31,797 bases of DNA from Ruminococcus sp. UBA4240. Its GTDB lineage: Bacteria; Bacillota; Clostridia; Oscillospirales; Ruminococcaceae. The DNA is taken from assembly GCA_002395525.1 (NCBI GenBank), contig DGXE01000059.1, forward strand, positions 1 through 31,797. Direction: 5' to 3'. Positions 22,207 through 28,318 of the stretch are shown one piece after another. Each line of letters starts with the position of its first letter. Within the stretch, counting starts at the first letter, position 1. Under the pieces are notes generated by a model. That model saw nothing but the letters and a program-made list of their open reading frames with translations. It searched no databases and had not been told where the DNA came from. The position numbers and the translations under genes are program-made.

Positions 22207-23397
22207 ATCAGAAACAGAAAAGTATCTGCGGCGCTGCTGCTGGCAGTCATGCTTTCCTCCTGCTCATCTCCCAGACAGGATACAGCCGCACCCTCTGCGG
22301 TGCCTGCTCCGGAGGTGTCCTTCCTCACAGGGACGGAGAGCTTTGAGAGCCTTGATCTGCTCATGCGGGGGCAGAACGGCAGCTGCATGGTGAATATCAG
22401 CGCCGCCGGGGACGGAAGGAGCTTTGCGGTCAGGGTGGAGAACGCCGATTTTGAAAGCCGTGAATACACCTTCGGCGAGCCGGGGTATGTGCCGCTCCTG
22501 CCCCGTTTGCAGGTCAACGCTCCACAGGCGGTGAATATCTACCGCAACGAGGACGACACTGCGGATCTCCCCGACGTGCTGCAGCTCATGTTCACCGGCG
22601 AGGAGCCGGACAAGGGCAGCATCAGCCGCTTCTTCATGATAGACGGGGAGGGCATCATGCGCCCCGTGGACATCTACGACTACACCGCACCGGGGAAGGT
22701 ACAGCCCGCAGACTACATCGACCGCACCCAGATCACCCGCTCTGAAAGCTACAAGTACATATATGAGATAAGCGTGGATGATACCGACCTGTACGACGGG
22801 GACGGATATTTCCGTGACGTGCGGGACAGGGTGCGAATAAAGACTATGGTCTTTTCCCCGGCACAGGGGCGGATGTCCATATACTACGAGCAGATAGATG
22901 AGAGCAACCCCCTTTACTTCGGCTATGCCTGGTGGGCGGCAGCCAACACCGCCGCGCAGTACTTCACCCTCTACGACCTGCCCGGCATCGACTACTCCTC
23001 TCCGGTGGAGGTGCGTGACCCGGACGGCACCTCGGGCTACTACTACCCCATAGAGGACGACCGCTTTTCCGGGACGGCTTCCCTGCGCAACTACCTGGGC
23101 TCCCTTTTCACAGGGGCAGTGGCAGACAGGATAATGAACGACGCTCCACAGCGCTATGCGGACATAGACGGCAGGCTCTGCGCAAGGGGGGACTACGATG
23201 CCCGTGTACAGCAGTACGGTCAGCTCTCCTTCACGGTCTGGGAGGTAAACCCCAACAGTATGCTCTTCCGCTCCCGCCAGCAGATCTTCGACGAATACGG
23301 CAACCCCGACGGCTACACCGACGGCGGCAACTTCGTCATCGGCCGCAGCGACGACGGACCCTGGCGCATTATGAGATACAGATATCCGTACATATAG
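22207..23397 (+). CDS. Lipoprotein of unknown function with a non-canonical or frameshifted start
   Basis: The first in-frame ATG (22249) would give MLSSCSS, which lacks a signal peptide. Upstream in the same frame are IRNRKVSAALLLAV, making a good lipoprotein signal with lipobox LSSC, but no ATG, GTG or TTG occurs before the stop at 22168. An ATC at 22207 has AAAGGGGG at ideal distance (8 bp). The alternative is a one-base frameshift after ATGATG (22199-22204). The mature part of about 380 residues is rich in D, Y and R, with segments such as YAWWAAANTAAQYFTLYDLPG, and ends SDDGPWRIMRYRYPYI, reminiscent of extracytoplasmic NTF2-like tails. No known domain was recognised. It follows gtrA by 36 bp and is probably cotranscribed. 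Confidence 0.75.
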   Translation: MRNRKVSAALLLAVMLSSCSSPRQDTAAPSAVPAPEVSFLTGTESFESLDLLMRGQNGSCMVNISAAGDGRSFAVRVENADFESREYTFGEPGYVPLLPRLQVNAPQAVNIYRNEDDTADLPDVLQLMFTGEEPDKGSISRFFMIDGEGIMRPVDIYDYTAPGKVQPADYIDRTQITRSESYKYIYEISVDDTDLYDGDGYFRDVRDRVRIKTMVFSPAQGRMSIYYEQIDESNPLYFGYAWWAAANTAAQYFTLYDLPGIDYSSPVEVRDPDGTSGYYYPIEDDRFSGTASLRNYLGSLFTGAVADRIMNDAPQRYADIDGRLCARGDYDARVQQYGQLSFTVWEVNPNSMLFRSRQQIFDEYGNPDGYTDGGNFVIGRSDDGPWRIMRYRYPYI

Positions 23398-23421
23398 AAG
23401 CAAGAAGCAAGAGGCAGGATA
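23394..23421 (+). repeat. Heptamer array, CAAGAAG class, over a stop codon
   Basis: Units ATAGAAG, CAAGAAG, CAAGAGG, CAGGATA. The first unit contains the TAG stop of the lipoprotein gene. Same class as 569-596. Confidence 0.65.
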
Positions 23422-23457
23422 AGCTGACAGAGAGTTGACAGCTTATCTTGCCTCTTG
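23408..23457 (+). terminator. 19-bp stem-loop after the lipoprotein gene
   Basis: Bases 23408-23426 pair with 23439-23457 over 19 positions, the only non-Watson-Crick pair being a G-U in plus-strand RNA, with a 12-nt loop. The left arm is built from the heptamer array. Only a short TTAA follows, so it is a strong hairpin but a poor classical terminator. Confidence 0.6.
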
Positions 23458-23592
23458 TTAAGTAATAGGTAATACGTTGAGGGCTTTGTTTTCCCTTTGT
23501 CCGCTCCATCACCCACGCTTGCGTGGTATAGAGGAAATCAAGCCATCGGTTTCCCATCAGCTCATACCTATTCACTATTAGCTATTAACTAT
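23458..23592. repeat. Heptamer arrays flanking a paired purine-rich block, at the recX 3' end
   Basis: Array TTAAGTA, ATAGGTA, ATACGTT (23458-23478); a minus-oriented block (23481-23507); a perfect hairpin CCACGC-TT-GCGTGG (23513-23526); a plus-oriented block AGAGGAAATCAAGCC (23530-23544); then array CAGCTCA, TACCTAT, TCACTAT, TAGCTAT, TAACTAT (23558-23592). The last array contains the end of recX and, on the minus strand, three successive in-frame stops TAA-TAG-TGA. Confidence 0.7.
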
Positions 23593-24192
23593 GCTTATGG
23601 CTTTTTTGATGTCGGCGTAGGAAAAGCCACGGCGCAGAAGGGCGTTTACAGTCTTTTTCCTGTCATCGGCATCGGAAAGCTTGTCGGAGTAGCGCTGCTT
23701 CAGTATCTCCGTGATGACTGCTACATCGTCCCTTTCAAGCTCCTCTATGGCAATGCGGATGTATTCCTTGTCTATCCCTCTGCGGTAAAGCTCCTGCCTT
23801 ATGCGTGAGATGCCGTAGCGGTTGGCTTCGTACAGCCGCCTTGCAAGCGCCCCGGCATAGGAAAGGTCGTCTATGAGCCCCTTCTCCTCGCACATATCGC
23901 ATATCTCCTGGCAAAGCTCCTCATCGTAGTTATGGGACAGCTTCTCATACAGCTCATGGCGGGAATATTCCCGCCCTTCCAGCAGATATAGCGCCCTCTC
24001 GGTGGCTCTGCGCCGCTCATTGTCCCGCATGGCGGCACGCACCCGGGGGGCTGTCACCGCTGCCCCCTCCACAAAGCCGTATTTTGCGGCAATATCCCTG
24101 TGCAAGTACACAGGGGCGGACTTTGTGCCGTTGTCCACCTCTATGCACACCACAGCGCCCTTGAAGGGCTTACTGCTCCTGATGTAAAGCAT
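23578..24192 (-). CDS. recX: Regulatory protein RecX
   Basis: A 204-residue RecX, which binds in the groove of RecA filaments and modulates recombination and SOS activity. The three-helix RecX repeats are visible: ALYLLEGREYSRHELYEKLSHNY (about 67-89), CEEKGLIDDLSYAGALARRLYEANRYGISRIRQELYRRGI (about 99-140) and VITEILKQRY ... VNALLRRGFSYADIKKAIS (about 156-200). The start overlaps the recA stop by one base (TAATG). The final residues (VNS) and the TAA stop are encoded inside a heptamer repeat array, followed by in-frame TAG and TGA. Confidence 0.93.
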   Translation of the reverse strand: MLYIRSSKPFKGAVVCIEVDNGTKSAPVYLHRDIAAKYGFVEGAAVTAPRVRAAMRDNERRRATERALYLLEGREYSRHELYEKLSHNYDEELCQEICDMCEEKGLIDDLSYAGALARRLYEANRYGISRIRQELYRRGIDKEYIRIAIEELERDDVAVITEILKQRYSDKLSDADDRKKTVNALLRRGFSYADIKKAISIVNS

Positions 24193-25382
24193 TATTCGGG
24201 AGCTATCTCGGTGTAGTCGTCGTCTGCGTCAATGTCGATATCAACGGAGACTGCATCCTCTGCGAGCACCTCATCTATGGCGGAAGACTTGCCGGCATCT
24301 GCGGAATCCTTCTTGCCCTTCTTTTCCTTTCTGGATACGAAGTCAAGCTCCTCGGAGTTTGCCATTACCGCCTTTTCCACCTCTGCCATGATGTCCGGGT
24401 GGGTGTTGAGGAATTCCTTTGCCTTGTCACGCCCCTGGCCTATCTTCTCCCCGTTGTAGGAGAACCAGGAGCCGCTCTTGTTGATGACACCCAGATTCAC
24501 CGCCATGTCGCAGACCTCGCCTGTGCGGTCGATGCCCTTGCCGAACATCAGGTCGAACACCACCTCCTTGAAGGGGGGTGCCACCTTGTTCTTGACGATC
24601 TTCACCTTGCACTGTGCGCCTATGCTCTCTCCGCCGGCACCCTTTATGACCTCGCCCTTGCGCACCTCAAGGCGCACGGAGGAGTAGAATTTCAGGGCAC
24701 GGCCGCCTGTGGTGGTCTCGGGGTTGCCGTACATAACACCTATCTTCTCACGCACCTGGTTTATGAATATGGCAACGCAGTTTGTGCGGGATATTACGGA
24801 GGTGAGCTTTCTCATAGCCTGTGACATGAGCCTTGCAAGCAGACCCACATGGGTATCTCCCATGACACCGTCTATCTCCGCCTTTGTTACCATAGCCGCC
24901 ACAGAGTCAAGGACGATGCAGTCTATTGCTCCGGAGCGCACCAGTGCCTCCGCAATTTCAAGAGCCTGCTCGCCGCTGTCGGGCTGGGATACAAGGAGAT
25001 TATCTATATCCACGCCCAGAGCCTTTGCGTATACAGGGTCAAGGGCGTGCTCCACGTCGATGAATGCGGCATTGCCCCCCGCCTTCTGCGCCTCTGCCAC
25101 ACAGTGCAGGGCAACAGTGGTCTTACCGGAGGATTCGGGCCCGTATATCTCCACGATGCGCCCCTTGGGGAGACCCCCAATGCCAAGCGCCATATCAAGC
25201 TGCATGGAGCCTGTGGAAACAGCCTCCACATTCATATCCGGAGACTGACCCAGGCGCATTACCGCACCCTTGCCGTAGGTCTTTTCAAGGTGGGCTATGG
25301 CCGCATCAAGGGCCTTCTTCTTTTCATCCGCATCCGTGAGCTTCACAGGAGCGGCCTTGCCTTCTTTTTTCTTGTCTGCCAT
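24192..25382 (-). CDS. recA: Recombinase RecA
   Basis: A 396-residue RecA, the ATP-dependent strand-exchange protein for homologous recombination and SOS induction. Walker A is GPESSGKT (81-88); CIVLDSVAAM is Walker B, INQVREKIGVMYGNPETTTGG includes loop L2, and an acidic C-terminal tail (about 350-396) ends DADDDYTEIAPE. About 40 residues longer than E. coli RecA, due to the N-terminal KLTDADEKKKAL lead and the tail. ATG 25382 (MADKKKE) is preferred over 25391 because AGGA abuts the latter but is 9 bp from the former. It overlaps recX by one base. No inverted GAAC-type LexA box was recognised upstream. Confidence 0.98.
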   Translation of the reverse strand: MADKKKEGKAAPVKLTDADEKKKALDAAIAHLEKTYGKGAVMRLGQSPDMNVEAVSTGSMQLDMALGIGGLPKGRIVEIYGPESSGKTTVALHCVAEAQKAGGNAAFIDVEHALDPVYAKALGVDIDNLLVSQPDSGEQALEIAEALVRSGAIDCIVLDSVAAMVTKAEIDGVMGDTHVGLLARLMSQAMRKLTSVISRTNCVAIFINQVREKIGVMYGNPETTTGGRALKFYSSVRLEVRKGEVIKGAGGESIGAQCKVKIVKNKVAPPFKEVVFDLMFGKGIDRTGEVCDMAVNLGVINKSGSWFSYNGEKIGQGRDKAKEFLNTHPDIMAEVEKAVMANSEELDFVSRKEKKGKKDSADAGKSSAIDEVLAEDAVSVDIDIDADDDYTEIAPE

Positions 25383-25415
25383 GTTTATCATTCCTATCTA
25401 TACATTCGTTACATA

Positions 25416-25433
25416 GCGGGGGCTGACCCCCGC
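25416..25433 (-). other. GC-rich hairpin at the predicted 5' end of the recA transcript
   Basis: GCGGGGG (25416-25422) and CCCCCGC (25427-25433) form a perfect 7-bp stem with loop CTGA on the plus strand. The promoter at 25439-25467 would start transcription at about 25432, putting this stem at the very 5' end of the recA mRNA. There is no T-run, so it is not a terminator for the upstream gene. The same GAGGCGGGGG motif is seen at 13281-13290. Confidence 0.5.
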
Positions 25434-25438
25434 CTCTT

Positions 25439-25467
25439 AGCATAACACATTTTCAGTGATTATTCAA
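25439..25467 (-). promoter_or_regulatory. Candidate recA promoter
   Basis: Minus strand: TTGAAT (25462-25467), 17-bp spacer, TATGCT (25439-25444) with an extended TGT before it. The -35 overlaps the stop codon of the upstream gene. Confidence 0.55.
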
Positions 25468-25868
25468 GTGCTTTCGGGAGATTTTTCCGCCGGCTCCTTA
25501 GTGTTTTTGGCAAAATAGTCCTCCAGGTCAAGGTAGCTGTCCCGGATCTGACGCACCCGCTGTGCCTGTGCATCCGCAAAGGCGGGCACCTCCGGGCGGG
25601 AGTTATACTCCCCCTCCAGATAGGCAAGCATCTCATCATACCCCTCCTGAGAAAGGGGATAGATGGTCTTTACCGCATCCTCTGCCTTGTCGGCGCAGCT
25701 CCGCCCGCTCCACACCGTGCATTCAAGGGTCTTGTCACCCTCCTTGGGCACCACCGGGACTATCTTGTAGTTGAAGTCCCGCTCCTCCGCAGAGCCTGCG
25801 AACCGCCCCTTCTTACTGAAAACAAAGAACTTCGGTATCTCAAAGTACTTCGATGCTGATGAACCCAT
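25464..25868 (-). CDS. Small hypothetical protein
   Basis: A 134-residue, charged, apparently cytoplasmic protein starting MGSSASKYFEIPKFFVFSKK. No signal peptide, TM segment or known motif was recognised. The middle (NYKIVPVVPKEGDKTLECTVWSGRSCADKAEDAV) looks alpha/beta, and the C-terminal third (AQAQRVRQIRDSYLDLEDYFAKNTKEP) is probably helical. The start at 25868 has GGAGGAAGG upstream, better than the in-frame ATG at 25910, which overlaps the neighbouring gene. It follows the wall-binding protein by 16 bp, so the two form an operon. Function unknown. Confidence 0.75.
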   Translation of the reverse strand: MGSSASKYFEIPKFFVFSKKGRFAGSAEERDFNYKIVPVVPKEGDKTLECTVWSGRSCADKAEDAVKTIYPLSQEGYDEMLAYLEGEYNSRPEVPAFADAQAQRVRQIRDSYLDLEDYFAKNTKEPAEKSPEST

Positions 25869-25884
25869 ACCTTCCTCCTGTCGC

Positions 25885-26856
25885 TTACGCTGCTGTCCGC
25901 CTGACAGCATATCCCTTTTCGTTGAAATAATAGGATGTGCCGCCTATGCGGTAATATCCTTTCAGCATTTTGCCCTTATAGTAGTATCTGTACCCCTTTG
26001 ATGACTTCGTCCAGCCGCTGTATCTGCCTTTACACACGCCGTTCTCATCAAAGGTATACCGTATGCCCCCTATGGTGGCTCTGCCCGTTGCCGCATATCC
26101 GTCCTTTTTGAAATAATATCTGCTGCCGGCTATGGTCTTCCACCCTCTGGCAAAGGTGCCGTCCGAGCCTATATACAGAGTGCCGGAACCGTCGCTCACA
26201 AGGAAGTATCTGCGGATTTTCGCCTTTCTCTCAGCTCCGTCAAAATCCACATTCGGCGTCGCTTTTCCGTACCTCCTCATATTGTAGGCAAACAGAGTAT
26301 CTGTAAACTCCACGATCATGATACCGCTGTCTGTGTAAGTTACGCTGTCGAATCTGTCAAGATTATCAAACACGCTCATGGCTATCCCGTCACGGTAGGT
26401 ATCACGGTCAAAGGCAGTCATATCTGTGTTGAAAGCCGCTATATAATCCCCGTTTGCATCTATCCATCCGTCTGTTTTGCAGGGGAGCGCTCCTTCAGAC
26501 TGTGCAATCCCATACACCGGTTCATGGTATACCTCGGGATCATAGAGATAGTATTTTTCATTTACAGTTCCGTCTGCATTGTAAATATAGGCATATGAGC
26601 CCTTTTTCTCTGCATACATATCTTCATAATGTCCCCCGAATGCAGGCACCACAGTATCATCATCTGTACCATGCATCACAGGCCATACACAGAGTCTCAG
26701 AGTGTATTTCTTGCTCATATCGAGAGCATTCCAGTCTATTGTGCCGTCCGAAGTCGCAATATGCGGATAGGGAGCATCGGTCGCATATGCATATGTACTG
26801 CAGGACAGTACAGCACATATACATATGCTGACCAGCAGCAACAACCATTTTTTCAT
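25885..26856 (-). CDS. Secreted protein with C-terminal cell-wall/choline-binding-like repeats
   Basis: A 323-residue exported protein. The signal peptide MKKWLLLLVSICICAVLSC continues to STYAYA before the likely cleavage at AYA-TD. The N-terminal two-thirds (DGTIDWNALDMSKKYTLRLC ... FDSVTYTDSGIMIVEF) is unrecognised. The C-terminal third (about 235-323) has repeats of aromatic/glycine type, GWKTIAGSRYYFKKDGYAATG, IGGIRYTFDENGVCKG, KGYRYYYKGKMLKGYYR and IGGTSYYFNEKGYAV, typical of CW_binding (choline- or glucan-binding) modules that hold proteins to the surface. The start at 26856 has GGGGG upstream and begins the signal peptide. By eye the gene is more AT-rich than its neighbours, a possible sign of later acquisition. 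Confidence 0.82.
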   Translation of the reverse strand: MKKWLLLLVSICICAVLSCSTYAYATDAPYPHIATSDGTIDWNALDMSKKYTLRLCVWPVMHGTDDDTVVPAFGGHYEDMYAEKKGSYAYIYNADGTVNEKYYLYDPEVYHEPVYGIAQSEGALPCKTDGWIDANGDYIAAFNTDMTAFDRDTYRDGIAMSVFDNLDRFDSVTYTDSGIMIVEFTDTLFAYNMRRYGKATPNVDFDGAERKAKIRRYFLVSDGSGTLYIGSDGTFARGWKTIAGSRYYFKKDGYAATGRATIGGIRYTFDENGVCKGRYSGWTKSSKGYRYYYKGKMLKGYYRIGGTSYYFNEKGYAVRRTAA

Positions 26857-26876
26857 ACAGAGACCCCCTATGAAAC

Positions 26877-26903
26877 AGAATAATGACAAAGGAAAGCTGT
26901 CAA
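26877..26903 (-). promoter_or_regulatory. Candidate promoter of the wall-binding protein gene
   Basis: Minus strand: perfect TTGACA (26898-26903) and TATTCT (26877-26882) with a short 15-bp spacer. It lies between a heptamer array and the gene; tentative because of the spacing. Confidence 0.35.
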
Positions 26904-26908
26904 CACTT

Positions 26909-26936
26909 CATCTAGCCTCTAACCTCTAGCACCTAG
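26909..26936 (+). repeat. Heptamer array, NNNCTAG/CTCTAA class, over the pepV stop
   Basis: Units CATCTAG, CCTCTAA, CCTCTAG, CACCTAG. The TAG stop of pepV (minus strand) is part of the last unit. Confidence 0.75.
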
Positions 26937-28291
26937 CAGCACAGCTTCAGTATGGCTGCAAGGTAGATCTCCGTATCACGGCGCAGCTCATCTATGCCTA
27001 TGAATTCATCTGCACCGTGCATATTGTTTTCCGTCGTCCACTCCGCACCGAATGCCACGCCGTTTGATGTCTCGTGTACGTAGGTGCCGCCGCCTATGTA
27101 TCTGCAAAAGCCCTTTTCCCCGGTCATATCCTCATAGGCGGCAAGAAGCTGCTGCACGAACTCGCTGTTCTCATCCACAAGGTGAGGCTCCATGCAGAGT
27201 ATGCTGTGTCCCCCTATGAGGGCAAAATCATCATCGAGGAGCTTTACTGTATCCTCCCCCCGTGCTGTCACAGGGAAGCGGCTGTCCATAAAGAACCTGT
27301 ACCTGCCGTCATGACAGTCCGCAACGCTGAGCACCGCAGTAAGTGCCCCTGACAGCTTGTCGGAGGTTTTGATCCCAGCGCTCTCCCCATCCCATTCACC
27401 GAAGGGGAAATGCATGGACACAGCCCCGATTACGCCCCCTAAAAGGCTGTCCTCCACATTGCCGGAGAGGACGGCAAGCAGAGCCGTCAGGGCATTGACA
27501 CCGTTCTGGGGGGTGGAGGCATGGGCGCCCCTGCCCACGGCAGTGATTTGATAATTCCCGTCGGGGAGCTGCTCCTTGGTGAATGTCACTCCATCATAGT
27601 GATGCTCTATCTCTATATCGTGGGTGAGCACCGCCTGCGCCCTTTCGGGCACCGCATTTATGACACTCCCCCCTGTAAGGGACACTATGTCGCAGGGGGC
27701 ATACTCCCCGCTTATCTCATAGCGGATATTCCCCTTTTCCCCTACGACTAAAGGCCAGTCCGCATCGGGGGTGAACAGCATGGGGGGGAATTTCTCATGC
27801 TTTAAGTAGTATTCCAGATCCGAGGAGCCGTTTTCCTCATCCGAGCCCAGGATAAGACGGAAATTGCGCTTCAATGGTATCTTCATATCCCTGATTATGC
27901 GCATACAGGTGATGATGGCAGCCGCAGGCCCCTTGTCATCAATGCTCCCTCTGCCGTAGATGCGCCCCTCACGCACATCTGCCGTAAAGGGGTCGGCAGT
28001 CCAGCTCTGCCCCGCAACAGGCACCACGTCAAGGTGTGCCAGTATGCCAAGCTCCGGCTCCCTCTCATCCATCTGAGCCGTCACCACATAGTTGTCAACA
28101 TTTTTTACCACAAAGCCGTCGTCTTTCAGGGTCTTCTCCGCAAATTCCAGCACCCTGCGGCACTCCCACCCGAAGGGTGCGCCCTCTTCCGGCTCCCCCT
28201 TTACGGAGGGGATGGCGATGAGCTGCTTTAAAAGCTCTGTCTCCGAGGGGAGGTATTCCTCCGCCTTCTGTCTTATCTGTTCGATATCCAT
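26933..28291 (-). CDS. pepV: Dipeptidase PepV (M20 metallopeptidase, Sapep family)
   Basis: A 452-residue cytoplasmic dipeptidase of the M20 family, which releases amino acids from dipeptides. Metal-site segments are LAHLDVVP (H86, D88), GRGSIDDKGP (D118/D119), LGSDEENGSSD (E152/E153), FTPDADWPL (near 176-178) and NNMHGADEFI near the C-terminus, in the order expected for the two-zinc site. GRGAHASTPQNGVNA is the typical lid-domain motif. Length matches PepV. The ATG at 28291 follows GGAG by 6 bp. It starts 27 bp after pepF, so the two peptidases form an operon in which oligopeptide cleavage and dipeptide cleavage act in sequence. The TAG stop lies in a heptamer array. Confidence 0.93.
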   Translation of the reverse strand: MDIEQIRQKAEEYLPSETELLKQLIAIPSVKGEPEEGAPFGWECRRVLEFAEKTLKDDGFVVKNVDNYVVTAQMDEREPELGILAHLDVVPVAGQSWTADPFTADVREGRIYGRGSIDDKGPAAAIITCMRIIRDMKIPLKRNFRLILGSDEENGSSDLEYYLKHEKFPPMLFTPDADWPLVVGEKGNIRYEISGEYAPCDIVSLTGGSVINAVPERAQAVLTHDIEIEHHYDGVTFTKEQLPDGNYQITAVGRGAHASTPQNGVNALTALLAVLSGNVEDSLLGGVIGAVSMHFPFGEWDGESAGIKTSDKLSGALTAVLSVADCHDGRYRFFMDSRFPVTARGEDTVKLLDDDFALIGGHSILCMEPHLVDENSEFVQQLLAAYEDMTGEKGFCRYIGGGTYVHETSNGVAFGAEWTTENNMHGADEFIGIDELRRDTEIYLAAILKLCC

Positions 28292-28318
28292 AATAACTCC
28301 TATCTTACTGCGATAAAA

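Noticed and set aside
22264..23403. Minus-strand frame of 379 codons opposite the lipoprotein at 22207-23397
   Set aside because: The plus-strand frame has a signal peptide, a lipobox and operon context; the minus frame has none of these.
569..26936. Heptamer arrays considered as CRISPR
   Set aside because: Units are 7 bp with no spacers, no 20-40 bp direct repeats and no cas genes.
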